This document shows positions 17,704 to 25,991 of a stretch of DNA of 64,000 nucleotides, piece by piece (position 1 is the stretch's first letter; each line of letters opens with the position of its first letter). The notes under the pieces were generated by a model. It made no database searches, was not told the DNA's origin, and saw only the letters and a program-made list of their open reading frames with translations. This DNA is from Acidisoma sp. L85 (GTDB taxonomy: Bacteria; Pseudomonadota; Alphaproteobacteria; Acetobacterales; Acetobacteraceae): positions 458,022-522,021 of the forward strand of contig NZ_LMUQ01000061.1 of the NCBI RefSeq assembly GCF_009765865.1, in the 5' to 3' direction. Both the position numbers and the translations under genes were made by a program.

Positions 17704-18393
17704 ATGGTGATGATATCCCGTCGGACTCATTTGACACTCGCAGCAGCACTTGCAGCCTCGATGATTCTAGCGGCCGATCCGGCGGCCCGCGCGGCCAGTG
17801 ATGAGCAGTCGACCGTTAACCACGCGCTGGGCACGTTGCAGGATCTCGAGGGCGACAAAGAATTCGGAAACGCGAAGCAGCTGCTGCGCCGGGCGCGCGC
17901 CGTGCTTATCGCTCCACGGATATTCAAGGCCGGTTTCTTCTTCGGCGGCGAGGGCGGACAGGCGGTGCTGATGACGCGCGGCGCGCACGGCTGGAGCGAC
18001 CCCGCCTTCTATACTGTCGCCTCCGCGAGCTTCGGCTTGCAGATCGGGGCCCAGCAATCCGAGATGATTATGTTCATCATGAGCGAGAAGGCATTGCGGG
18101 CGCTCATGCGGGACAAATTCAAGATCGGCGCGAATGCGGGAATTGCAGTGGCAACGCTCGGTTCGACCGTTGAGGGCGCGACCACCGCCAATGTCGGCGC
18201 CGATATTGTTGTGTGGGCGTCTTCGTCCGGCGCCTATGCCGGTGTCAGCCTGAACGGCACGCTGGTGAAGCCAAACCGGGATGACAATGCCAGTTACTAT
18301 GGCCGGCCCGTGACCGTAACCGACATCGTTGTCTCGCGCAGGGTGCGCAACCCCGCGGCCGCCCCGCTAGTGCGGACGCTGAACGCGCTGTAA
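17704..18393 (+). CDS. SYLF (Ysc84) domain lipid-binding protein
   Basis: A 229-residue exported protein. The N-terminus MVMISRRTHLTLAAALAASM plus AADPAARA is a signal sequence (an RR pair is present but no complete Tat motif). The body is a SYLF/Ysc84 domain: LLRRARAVLIAPRIFKAGFFFGGEGGQAVLM, FYTVASASFGLQIGAQQSE and AGVSLNGTLVKPN. Bacterial members are periplasmic or membrane-associated proteins of uncertain role, with lipid binding shown for eukaryotic relatives. AGGAGG-like sequence precedes the start; a second ATG lies three codons in. No functional link to its neighbours is seen. Confidence 0.85.
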   Translation: MVMISRRTHLTLAAALAASMILAADPAARAASDEQSTVNHALGTLQDLEGDKEFGNAKQLLRRARAVLIAPRIFKAGFFFGGEGGQAVLMTRGAHGWSDPAFYTVASASFGLQIGAQQSEMIMFIMSEKALRALMRDKFKIGANAGIAVATLGSTVEGATTANVGADIVVWASSSGAYAGVSLNGTLVKPNRDDNASYYGRPVTVTDIVVSRRVRNPAAAPLVRTLNAL

Positions 18394-18409
18394 GGCGCTC
18401 CGCGCGACG

Positions 18410-19768
18410 TTATCGGTGCGGCTTGGCGATCGGTTCCAGGCCGCACCAATTGGCGATGGCTAGTGCCAGGGTGCGGGTGACGCGGTGCAGAGAGGCTAGG
18501 CTCACACTCTCGTCGATACCGTGCGCGCCGTCGCCGTCCGGCCCGTAGCAGGTCACCTGCGTGTCGCTGTAAAGCGCGTAGAAGCGTGCGTCGGTCAAGG
18601 CGAGAGCGCAGTAAGGGCGAACCGGCTCGTCGTTGAGGCTGAGGTGAACCTCCTGCACCAGACGGGCGATCGGCTGTTCGGGCGGCAGCAGGCAGGCATC
18701 CGCCGTGAAGCCACGGAACACAAGATCCAAGGTGATTCCGGTAAGTCTTGGATCCGCGCCAGCCGAGGCTACGACCTCGCGGATATCCTGCTGCACCTGA
18801 CGGCAGGACCGTCCGAGCATAACTCCGACACGCAGGCCGATCTTCGCGCGTGTCGGCACGGAGCTGTTCCACTCGCCGCCCTCGATCGTGCCGAAATTGA
18901 CGTTGACGGGATGCGCCTCGCCGGCGAAGGCCGGATGGATCATGCCCTTCTCGTTCATGCGCGCTTCGTAGCGGCGGAAATGCTCGACCACGACATAGGC
19001 GGCGTCGATCGCGTTGATGCCGCGCTGCATCTGGCGGACATGGACCGGGCGGCCGGTGACCGTGACCCAAGCCCAAACCACTCCGACTTCCGATACCCAC
19101 AGCGCGTCCCAGCCGGGCCCTGGCTCCGGGATGATGCAGCCCTCAGGCTTCGGCAACGCCAGCATGGTGGCGAGGGCGCCGTTGCCGGTGCATTCCTCCT
19201 CGATCACGGCGGCAAGTTGCAGTTCGGCGGCCGGCTGCATCCCGGCTCGACGGAGCGCTGCCACGGCGGTGAGAATTGCGGCGTGGCCGGCCTTCATGTC
19301 TCCCGACCCACGGCCATAGAGCCTACCGTCGCGGATTGCGGGGTCGTAGGGCGGGCTTGCCCAAAGATCGGCCGCACCCTCATGCACGACATCGAGATGG
19401 CCTTGCAGCAGCAGGCTGCGGCCGGTCACGTTACGCGGGCGATGAACCGCCGCGACATTGGTGCGACCGGCGTACGACATCATGGGCGGCGAGAAGCCCG
19501 GATGATCGGTGAGTTTTTCTTCCTCAATCGGGATGAAATGCGGCGCGAGGCCGAGCGCCTCGTACATCGACGCCATTTCCTCGATGCAGGGCTGCTCGTT
19601 TCCGAGAATGCTGCGATGCCTCACAAGCCGTTTCAGCAGATCGGCCGAATGGTCCTGAAGAGAATCGACGGCGTCGAGGATATCTTTCTGTACGACGGTG
19701 TCGATCGGTGCTGCGGTGCTCAAGGTGATGCGGTTCTCCAGTGTCTCGGGGCTCGGCGCGTTGTTCAA
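18410..19768 (-). CDS. M20 family metallopeptidase (ArgE/DapE-like deacylase)
   Basis: About 452 residues, a dinuclear-zinc amidohydrolase. Metal ligands appear as LLQGHLDVV (His, Asp), YGRGSGDMKAGHAA (bridging Asp), IEEECTGNGA (catalytic Glu and ligand) and later PEPG and the C-terminal GPDGDGAHGIDESV His. The lid/dimerisation domain lies between about 235 and 345. The group resembles ArgE/DapE relatives that deacylate N-acyl amino acids, substrate unspecified. No ATG is usable; the TTG at 19768 overlaps the stop of the upstream protease-like gene (TTGA), and a second TTG with an upstream GGAG lies 17 codons further in. Probably one transcript with that gene. Confidence 0.85.
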   Translation of the reverse strand: MNNAPSPETLENRITLSTAAPIDTVVQKDILDAVDSLQDHSADLLKRLVRHRSILGNEQPCIEEMASMYEALGLAPHFIPIEEEKLTDHPGFSPPMMSYAGRTNVAAVHRPRNVTGRSLLLQGHLDVVHEGAADLWASPPYDPAIRDGRLYGRGSGDMKAGHAAILTAVAALRRAGMQPAAELQLAAVIEEECTGNGALATMLALPKPEGCIIPEPGPGWDALWVSEVGVVWAWVTVTGRPVHVRQMQRGINAIDAAYVVVEHFRRYEARMNEKGMIHPAFAGEAHPVNVNFGTIEGGEWNSSVPTRAKIGLRVGVMLGRSCRQVQQDIREVVASAGADPRLTGITLDLVFRGFTADACLLPPEQPIARLVQEVHLSLNDEPVRPYCALALTDARFYALYSDTQVTCYGPDGDGAHGIDESVSLASLHRVTRTLALAIANWCGLEPIAKPHR

Positions 19769-20736
19769 TGCATCCGTGGCGTCTTTAGAAGTGAACGCCG
19801 ATCTATCGTCGCGACGGGCACATTCAGCCTTCGCTCGCCCCGCTGGACCGTGAGCGTCACCCGCGCGCCTGCTGGGCCGCAGGCCCATACGCCGCGCCAT
19901 AGGGCGGCCAGGTCGGTGATCTCCTTGCCCTCAACCGCCAGAACGCGGTCGCCGGTATGGAGCCCGGCACGATCGCCCGGTCCGCCGTCGGCGAGGCCCC
20001 CGATCATCACCGTGTCGTCATCCTCCATGGCGTAAATGCCGAGCCAAGGGCGCGCGGGCCGGAGGACCTGACCGTAGCGGCGCAAATCATCGAGGATCGG
20101 GTGCAATTCGCCGATCGGCACGATCATATTCATGTCAAGGCGGCGACCCTCGGCGTCACCCTGCTGGAGAATGAGCGAGCCGACGCCCAAGAGTTCGGCA
20201 TCCTTGCCGATCAGCGCGCCGCCTCCCCAGAAGGGATGCGCGGGCGCGGTGAAGATCGCGTCATCCAGCAGGTATTCCCAGTAGCCCGCGAATTCCTGGC
20301 GGCCAACGACTCTGGTCTCGATCGCCCGGCGCCGGCCGCCTGCTGAGGCGAAGAGGACGGCCTCGCCCAGGGCGGCTTCGCCGCTGTCGCCGAGTTCGAG
20401 CTTGGGTAGCCCCAGCTTGCCCAACGGCTGCACGAGGCCGAACCCGGTCTCCCCGTCGAAGGCCAAGGCATGCCCCGGCACCGCGCGGCCATCCGCGGAG
20501 GTGATCCAGATCGTTTCCGCCTCCATGATGAGGTAGCCCATGGTGAGCAACAGACCATCATCGCCGATGACGATGCCCGAGCCCTCTCGCTCGGTTCCCA
20601 GGGCCGAGGCGGTAAAGGCGTCCGAGGGCGCGGTGGAGCGTAGCCCGACCACGGCGCTCAATACGCCATCGAGGTCGAAGGCATAGTCCGCCGGGTTCGG
20701 TTGAAGGTCTGTGGGGATATCCCTGTTCTTGGCCAT
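19765..20736 (-). CDS. S1C (HtrA-like) protease homologue lacking the catalytic triad, with PDZ domain
   Basis: A 323-residue trypsin-fold protein ending in a PDZ domain (about 225-310; PWLGIYAM, DRAGLHTGDRVLAVEGKEI). Aligning by eye to DegP/HtrA, the GSGIVIGDDGLLLT strand is followed by MGYLI where active enzymes have NNHVV (His lost). The Asp segment reads GETGFGLVQ instead of DiALlq, and the Ser loop reads FWGGGALIG in place of GNSGGALV. All three catalytic residues are therefore missing and it is likely a non-proteolytic binding protein. It has no signal peptide, unlike HtrA, so a cytoplasmic location is expected. The start is the internal ATG (MAKNRD); the upstream extension is Cys/Trp-rich and unlikely. 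Confidence 0.8.
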   Translation of the reverse strand: MAKNRDIPTDLQPNPADYAFDLDGVLSAVVGLRSTAPSDAFTASALGTEREGSGIVIGDDGLLLTMGYLIMEAETIWITSADGRAVPGHALAFDGETGFGLVQPLGKLGLPKLELGDSGEAALGEAVLFASAGGRRRAIETRVVGRQEFAGYWEYLLDDAIFTAPAHPFWGGGALIGKDAELLGVGSLILQQGDAEGRRLDMNMIVPIGELHPILDDLRRYGQVLRPARPWLGIYAMEDDDTVMIGGLADGGPGDRAGLHTGDRVLAVEGKEITDLAALWRGVWACGPAGARVTLTVQRGERRLNVPVATIDRRSLLKTPRMH

Positions 20737-20915
20737 GAGCGGGTTTTGGCATACCGCCGGTCCCCTCGACCAGGGGCTTTGGACATAGGAGCAGGTGCCA
20801 TTCGCGAGAGCACCTAGCGCCAAAGTTCGGGACGAGCGTTTGGTCGCCTCGATGGGCGGCTAAGACATCAGCCGTCGATCGGCTCGCCACTGCCAGGTAG
20901 CTGAGACTTAGACCT

Positions 20916-21548
20916 TCAGTTTGCCGTGGCGGGGCCAGGGACGGCTCCCGCGCCCGCCGTGACCGTGCCATTGGATTGAGGGATCGCGACAGGTGCGACG
21001 ACGACAGGCACTATTCCCTGCCGCTTGGTGATTCCAAGCTGCCGGGCGGTCGCGCTTGTCACATCGACGGCCCGGCCGTTGACGTATGGCCCGTGGTCTT
21101 CGACCGTCACCACGGCTGTGCGGCCGTTCTGGAGGTTGGTCACCTTGGCAACCGTTCCGAGCGGGAGGGATTTGCTGGCCGCCGCGTGGCCCTTCTGGTC
21201 GAACGCTCGTCCGTTCGCCATTTTGTGGCCCTGAAAGCGTGGTGCATAGACTGAGGCTTTGCCTAGTTGCTTGCGACCGGAATGGTCCTCGACGATGCGA
21301 TGGCCGCCCGGCGGTCGTACCGCGGGCTCTCGCGCGAGTTTGCGCGCCTTCCGCTGCACTTCCGGGTTGCTGGTATCGAGAGCTGCCGTATTTGCGAGCG
21401 TCGTCGTCACTGATTTTGAACTACCACTGGTTGTATTCGAGTTTCGAGCACAAGCAGCGGAAGCTGCCAATCCACAAACGATCACCGTGATGCCGATATA
21501 AATAGACGATCTGTGCAAAAACCTCGTGACCTTCGGGTGATCTTCCAT
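20916..21548 (-). CDS. RlpA-like septal ring lytic transglycosylase
   Basis: A 210-residue exported protein. After a short basic start comes the hydrophobic segment SIYIGITVIVCGLAASAACA, a signal peptide, possibly of the lipoprotein kind (Cys in AACA). A low-complexity Ser/Thr/Asn linker follows. The double-psi beta-barrel runs from GKASVYAPRFQGHKMANG to the conserved VTVEDHGPYVNGRAVDVTSATARQLG, whose Asp/Gly-Pro motif is the RlpA hallmark. The family cleaves denuded peptidoglycan at the septum. There is no SPOR domain, unlike E. coli RlpA. A second RlpA-like gene lies at 44.1-44.7 kb. Confidence 0.85.
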   Translation of the reverse strand: MEDHPKVTRFLHRSSIYIGITVIVCGLAASAACARNSNTTSGSSKSVTTTLANTAALDTSNPEVQRKARKLAREPAVRPPGGHRIVEDHSGRKQLGKASVYAPRFQGHKMANGRAFDQKGHAAASKSLPLGTVAKVTNLQNGRTAVVTVEDHGPYVNGRAVDVTSATARQLGITKRQGIVPVVVAPVAIPQSNGTVTAGAGAVPGPATAN

Positions 21549-21658
21549 CGGCGAGTCCTCATCGTTTGCAGCGATCCCACGGATCCCGACTTGCCAACAA
21601 CACGAACATCTATGGGGAGACGATCTTACTATTCAACCGATTACACTGAAGGATTTCG

Positions 21659-22084
21659 ATGCCGCGGTGCTATGGTGCTCGCCCTTACATCGAGGCAGCC
21701 GTGGCTGACACCACATCGATCATCGCCTTGCTCGAGGGCGTCTGCGACGCTTTCAACGCGCACGACCTCGACCAAGTAATGAAGTTTTTCGCCGAAGACT
21801 GCATTCTGCTGATGCCTCGCGGCCCCGACCCTCATGGGCGCCGCTATGAGGGCAAAGCCGCCGTCCGCGAGGGGCTTGCCACGCGCTTCGCCGGCCTGCC
21901 CGATGTCCACTTCGGCCAGGCTACCCACTATGCCTGCGGCGACACCGGTATCTCAAAATGGACCATCACTGGCACCACGCCCTCCGGTGAGCAGATCGAG
22001 GCACTCGGTTGCGACTTCTACACATTTCGTGAAGGTGCTGTGATCGCAAAGGACTCCTACTGGAAACGCGTCGAACCAGCGTAA
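21659..22084 (+). CDS. NTF2-like (SnoaL-type) protein
   Basis: A 141-residue cone-shaped alpha+beta protein of the nuclear-transport-factor-2-like superfamily. The N-terminal helix IIALLEGVCDAFNAHDLDQVMKFFAEDC and YEGKAAVREGLATRF, then the sheet HFGQATHYACGDTGISKWTITGTTPSGEQIE, are typical of SnoaL-like polyketide cyclase/epoxide-hydrolase-type folds. Small hydrophobic-ligand isomerase or hydrolase functions are known in the family; none can be inferred here. The ATG has AAGGA five bases upstream; a GTG at codon 15 (VADTT) is an alternative start. Confidence 0.78.
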   Translation: MPRCYGARPYIEAAVADTTSIIALLEGVCDAFNAHDLDQVMKFFAEDCILLMPRGPDPHGRRYEGKAAVREGLATRFAGLPDVHFGQATHYACGDTGISKWTITGTTPSGEQIEALGCDFYTFREGAVIAKDSYWKRVEPA

Positions 22085-22263
22085 CAATCTGACTGCGTCG
22101 CCGCCACGACGTGCAGCAAGCGATCTTGAGCCTTATTCGGGTCGTGGTCGTCGGGCCCGCAAGTAGCGACCAAATACTGCGTCGTGACTGCCGTCCGGCG
22201 ATATCGACGCCTTCAACAACAAGATGGAGGGGCCGGTGTGCTCGGCGAACGAACACAGCCGGG

Positions 22264-23649
22264 TTAGGCAATCTGAGCGCGCCAGTGATCCCGATGGGCG
22301 CGCAATACTTTAGCCATCGAAAGAGGCGGCAGGGCCGCGGCTGGCGCTTCGGGCGGCACCGGTTCTCCCGCAAGCCACAGCACCGCCGCTCCGATGCCGT
22401 GTCGGGTACCGCCAAGCGAGACAAGATCAGCCGGCCGCAGGGCCTGAAGAAGGCGGCCAAAAAGCGGGTTCTCCGCGAAGGGGCCGTCCACCAGGATCGC
22501 GCCGGTGGTGCACAGACGGTCGAGGATGAGGTCGGCCATAAGCGCGCAGTAGAGGGTAGCCAGCGCCGCGCGGGCCGGTGCCTCCAGCGCTTCCGCAGCC
22601 TCGAGCTGCCCGGTGCGGCCCTGGAATGGGCCGCCCAAGGCAAAGCTCGGCAGCGCCTCGGCGCCGGCCGCCACTACCGCCGCCAAGCCGGCCTCGGTCG
22701 GTGGCACGCCACGCGCAGCCTCTCCGGCAATCACCGCGTATTCGCGGCCGCCCATGAAGCGCGCGGTGGCGGTGGGTTCGCCCAGTGCATCGACATTGGC
22801 AAGCATGTCGTCGCTTTCGCGCAGCCGGGAAAGATCGGCGCCCTTGGCCAGCACGATGCACCAGGTTCCGCTGGAGACGACCGTGAAGGCGTCGCCATCC
22901 GGCCGCGCCACGCGATGCGCGAGATAGGAGGCATTCGAGTCATGAATGCCGCAGATCACGGCGCAATCCTTCGGCAGCCCGGTCGCCTCCGCGATCTCCT
23001 GCCGCAGCGGGCCGAGCGCGGCGCGCGCGGGGCGCAGCGGCGGCATCAGCGCCGCCCAGCCCTGGCGGAGCACGAGATCCGAGAAGGTCGCGGCAGTCGG
23101 GTTCCATAGATCGCTGTGACAGCCGAGTGATGTCACCTCGCTCGCCGTGACGCCCGAAAGGCGCCACGACCAGTATTGCGGATAGGTGAGCACGTAGCGG
23201 GCGCGCAGGAACAGCGCGGAAGCCTCGTTCTGCAGATGGTAGAGCTGCGTTCCGAGGTTGAGGCCGGCGGGTAGTGCCGGCGACAGCGTTTGGGCGAAGG
23301 GATCGCGCAGGCGGGTGTATTCGCCGCGCAGACGGTCGAAGCTGGTATCCTCGTAATCCGGCGCCGCAAGCACCTCGCCCTCGCCGTCCACCAAGACCAG
23401 TGCCGCGCCATGGGCGATGGGGAGGATCGCGGAGACGCGCCCCCGTTCCGGCAAGTCGCGGAGTTGGGCGAGCAGCCAGTTCTCGATCCCGAAAATATCG
23501 AGTTCCGTCTTCAGCACCGGCGCATTACGGCTCAGAATGGCGGCCGAGGCGCGTTCCGCCGACCAGACCGTGCGGCCGGACGGCGCCTCCACCAGCATGA
23601 GCTTAGTGTTGGTCTTGCCGATATCCAGAACCGCGACGAGCGACGTCAT
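22264..23649 (-). CDS. rhaK: FGGY-family carbohydrate kinase, rhamnulokinase of the rhizobial RhaK type
   Basis: A 461-residue sugar kinase expected to phosphorylate L-rhamnulose at O1 with ATP. The N-terminal ATPase phosphate loop VLDIGKTNTKLMLVE and the later SSGTWCIVLA and LVDGPFAENPLFGRLL segments are the actin-like ATPase motifs of FGGY kinases; GIHDSNASYLAH contains the catalytic Asp region. The sequence is of the alphaproteobacterial RhaK kind rather than enterobacterial RhaB. It is last in a seven-gene leftward operon in the order rhaRSTPQUK known from Rhizobium leguminosarum, where RhaK is also needed for transport. Four bases separate it from rhaU. Confidence 0.88.
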   Translation of the reverse strand: MTSLVAVLDIGKTNTKLMLVEAPSGRTVWSAERASAAILSRNAPVLKTELDIFGIENWLLAQLRDLPERGRVSAILPIAHGAALVLVDGEGEVLAAPDYEDTSFDRLRGEYTRLRDPFAQTLSPALPAGLNLGTQLYHLQNEASALFLRARYVLTYPQYWSWRLSGVTASEVTSLGCHSDLWNPTAATFSDLVLRQGWAALMPPLRPARAALGPLRQEIAEATGLPKDCAVICGIHDSNASYLAHRVARPDGDAFTVVSSGTWCIVLAKGADLSRLRESDDMLANVDALGEPTATARFMGGREYAVIAGEAARGVPPTEAGLAAVVAAGAEALPSFALGGPFQGRTGQLEAAEALEAPARAALATLYCALMADLILDRLCTTGAILVDGPFAENPLFGRLLQALRPADLVSLGGTRHGIGAAVLWLAGEPVPPEAPAAALPPLSMAKVLRAHRDHWRAQIA

Positions 23650-23653
23650 GAAC

Positions 23654-23968
23654 TCAATCGAGATGGAACATGGGATCGAGCGGCGTCGCGACCGGCGAGC
23701 CGTCCTCGTTGGTCTCCATGATATCGCGCATATGCGCCCACCAGCGCCGCATCACGGGATGCGCCGGCAAAGCCTCCATGTGGTGATCGGGCGTGTGCCG
23801 CAGCACGGCGAAAAGCGCGTTGCTCTCCTCGTCGAGAAAGATGCTGTAGTCGCGGATGCCGCTTTCGTGCAGCAGCGCCGCGAGTTCGGGCCAAATCTCC
23901 TCGTGGCGGCGGCGATATTCCTCGGCATTGCCGGGAAGGAGTCGCATGCGGAAAGCGATCTGGTTCAT
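23654..23968 (-). CDS. rhaU: L-rhamnose mutarotase
   Basis: A 104-residue dimeric alpha+beta-barrel enzyme that interconverts alpha- and beta-L-rhamnopyranose. Full family length is present, with the landmarks [22 protein letters not shown], the catalytic-region Tyr in [11 protein letters not shown], and the conserved [12 protein letters not shown] near the C-terminus. It sits between the second permease and the kinase, as RhaU does in rhizobial operons, supplying the anomer accepted by the downstream enzymes. Confidence 0.92.
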   Translation of the reverse strand: MNQIAFRMRLLPGNAEEYRRRHEEIWPELAALLHESGIRDYSIFLDEESNALFAVLRHTPDHHMEALPAHPVMRRWWAHMRDIMETNEDGSPVATPLDPMFHLD

Positions 23969-23976
23969 GGAACCTC

Positions 23977-24978
23977 TCAGCGCGAGCGTCTTCGGCCGGA
24001 ATAGCCGAGCACCGAGGAGAGAGCCACCACCGCGATGAGCAGCCCGCCAGTGACGATGGACAGCACGATGCCCGGCACATTGAGCAGCGACAAGCCGAAG
24101 GTCACCAGCCCGATCAGCAGCGCCGCCAGCACGACGCCCATGATCGAGCCCTGGCCGCCGTCGATCGAGATGCCGCCGAGGATCACCATCGTAATGATGT
24201 CAAGTTCCCAGCCCATCGCGATCGAGGGCCGCGTGGAGCCGAGGCGCGAGGTCAGCAGGACGGAGGCGAGACCGGCGAAGAGGCCGAGTGTCGCGAAGAT
24301 CCAGAACTTGTATTGATCCACGCGAATGCCGGCGACGCGGGAGGCGATGGGATTGGCGCCAATCGCGAAGATTCGCCGGCCGATGATGGTGCCATGCAGC
24401 AGCACCGCGAACAGGATCGCGAGCCCGCCGAACAGCACCAGCTCAAAGGAGATCGGCCCCACGACATAGCCTTGGCCGAAATAGGCGAAGTTCGGTTTGT
24501 AGGCCTTCAGCACGCCGTCCCCTACGATGGCATAGGCAATGCCGCGATAGAGGCTGAGCGTGCCGATGGTCGCGACAATGGATGGCACGCGGAAGAACGT
24601 GACGAGCACCGCGTTGAAGCAGCCTGCCAGAAAGCCGATCACGATGCCGGTCAGTACAACGAGAGGTGTGCCGTGGCCTGCCGCCGCGACCTCGCCCATC
24701 ACCACCGAACACAGCGCCATGGTGCTGCCGACGGAGATGTCGATTTCGCCGGCGATGATGAGCAACGCCATGGGGAGTGCCACGATCGCGCGCTCGGTGA
24801 AGTTGAAGCTGGCGTCGGAGAGCGTCCAGGGATCGAGGAAGTATTTCGAGATCCGCGCGTTGAACAAGAAATCCGCCAGCACGACGAGCGCCAGCAGCAC
24901 TTCCCAGCGCAGCAGCTTGCGCCAGGCGGGATTGCGGCGCGGCGCCGTCTCCGTGGCCACGGGCAGGACGCTGCTCAT
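23977..24978 (-). CDS. rhaQ: Rhamnose ABC transporter permease
   Basis: A 333-residue inner-membrane permease of the BPD_transp_2 family. Landmarks are [20 protein letters not shown] (the conserved xDLSVG-type segment), [19 protein letters not shown], the coupling region [19 protein letters not shown] and [21 protein letters not shown]. Its ATG overlaps the rhaP stop (ATGA), and the two permeases presumably form a heterodimeric channel. Substrate assignment as rhamnose rests on the operon (mutarotase, kinase, isomerase, aldolase), not on the permease sequence itself. Confidence 0.86.
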   Translation of the reverse strand: MSSVLPVATETAPRRNPAWRKLLRWEVLLALVVLADFLFNARISKYFLDPWTLSDASFNFTERAIVALPMALLIIAGEIDISVGSTMALCSVVMGEVAAAGHGTPLVVLTGIVIGFLAGCFNAVLVTFFRVPSIVATIGTLSLYRGIAYAIVGDGVLKAYKPNFAYFGQGYVVGPISFELVLFGGLAILFAVLLHGTIIGRRIFAIGANPIASRVAGIRVDQYKFWIFATLGLFAGLASVLLTSRLGSTRPSIAMGWELDIITMVILGGISIDGGQGSIMGVVLAALLIGLVTFGLSLLNVPGIVLSIVTGGLLIAVVALSSVLGYSGRRRSR

Positions 24979-25991
24979 GCCCCGGCCTCCGACTCTTCGA
25001 GAATTCGGCGGCCCTCATGCCGCCGGGCACCGGCATTGAGAACGACGGCGACAGTGATGACGAGGCCGCTCACCGCCATCTGCCAGAAGGGCGAAATGCC
25101 GACCACGGGCAGCGCGTTCTTGATGATGCCGAGGAACAAACCGCCAAGCACCACGCCAACCACGCCGCCGACCCCACCGGTGATCGAGACGCCGCCGATG
25201 ACGCAGGCGGCGATGACCTGAAGCTCGAAGCCCGAGGCGACATCGGTATAGGCCACCGCGAAACGCGCGACCCAGAGATAGCCGGCGAGGCCCGCGATGG
25301 CACCGGAGAGGACGAAGGCGAGGAATTGCATGCGGCCGACATCGATGCCGGCATAGGCGGCAGCATTCGGGTTGTTGCCGGCGGCGTAGAGGTTGCGGCC
25401 GGACACGCTGAAACGGAGGAACAGAAAAGCCGCGACCGCGACCAGAAAGCCGATCCAGCTCAGCACGCTGACGCCCAGGATCGGCACGCGCACCAGCCCG
25501 AGGAACATCGGCGACATCTGGCCGCTATTCACCCAGGCGCCGCCCGAAACGATATAGACGAGGCCGCGATAGGCCGAGAGCGTGCCGAGCGTCACCACGA
25601 TCGATGGGATGCGCAGCTTCCACACAAGAATGCCATTGAAGGCGCCCAGCACTGCGCCCATCACGATGGCGATCACGATCACCGGCAGCATGCCCGCGCC
25701 GGGATGCGCCGCATTGAACAGCGCCACCACCATGCCGGTAAGCGCCGCATTGGCGGCCACGGAGAGATCGACGCTGCGGGTGAGCAGCACGAACATCTCG
25801 CCGACCGCCAGCATGATGAGCAGCGCCGTGTCGTCCAGCAGGGACTTCACGTTATCGACTTCGAGGAAGGGCGGAAAGGCGAAGGACACGGCGGCGAGCA
25901 GCAGCAGCGTCAGCAGGCCGAGACCAACGACATGCGGCAGGCGGCCGATCCTCGTGCCAAGTCCTACGCGGGCGCTGTGGGTCTCACGCAT
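24975..25991 (-). CDS. rhaP: Rhamnose ABC transporter permease
   Basis: A 338-residue permease, paralogue of RhaQ. Family segments: FVLLTRSVDLSVAANAALTG, IPSIVVTLGTLSAYRGLVYI, GRNLYAAGNNPNAAAYAGID and VIAACVIGGVSITGGVGGVVG. The start chosen is the internal ATG (MRETHS), which overlaps the ATPase gene by 8 bases; the longer frame would begin far inside that gene. It pairs with RhaQ in the membrane part of the importer. Confidence 0.86.
   Translation of the reverse strand: MRETHSARVGLGTRIGRLPHVVGLGLLTLLLLAAVSFAFPPFLEVDNVKSLLDDTALLIMLAVGEMFVLLTRSVDLSVAANAALTGMVVALFNAAHPGAGMLPVIVIAIVMGAVLGAFNGILVWKLRIPSIVVTLGTLSAYRGLVYIVSGGAWVNSGQMSPMFLGLVRVPILGVSVLSWIGFLVAVAAFLFLRFSVSGRNLYAAGNNPNAAAYAGIDVGRMQFLAFVLSGAIAGLAGYLWVARFAVAYTDVASGFELQVIAACVIGGVSITGGVGGVVGVVLGGLFLGIIKNALPVVGISPFWQMAVSGLVITVAVVLNAGARRHEGRRILEESEAGA

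Noticed and set aside
22200-22260. Short protein-like stretch DIDAFNNKMEGPVCSANEH between the NTF2-like gene and rhaK
   Set aside because: Too short, no start or ribosome site, and it runs into the antisense of rhaK; could be a gene remnant but cannot be supported.
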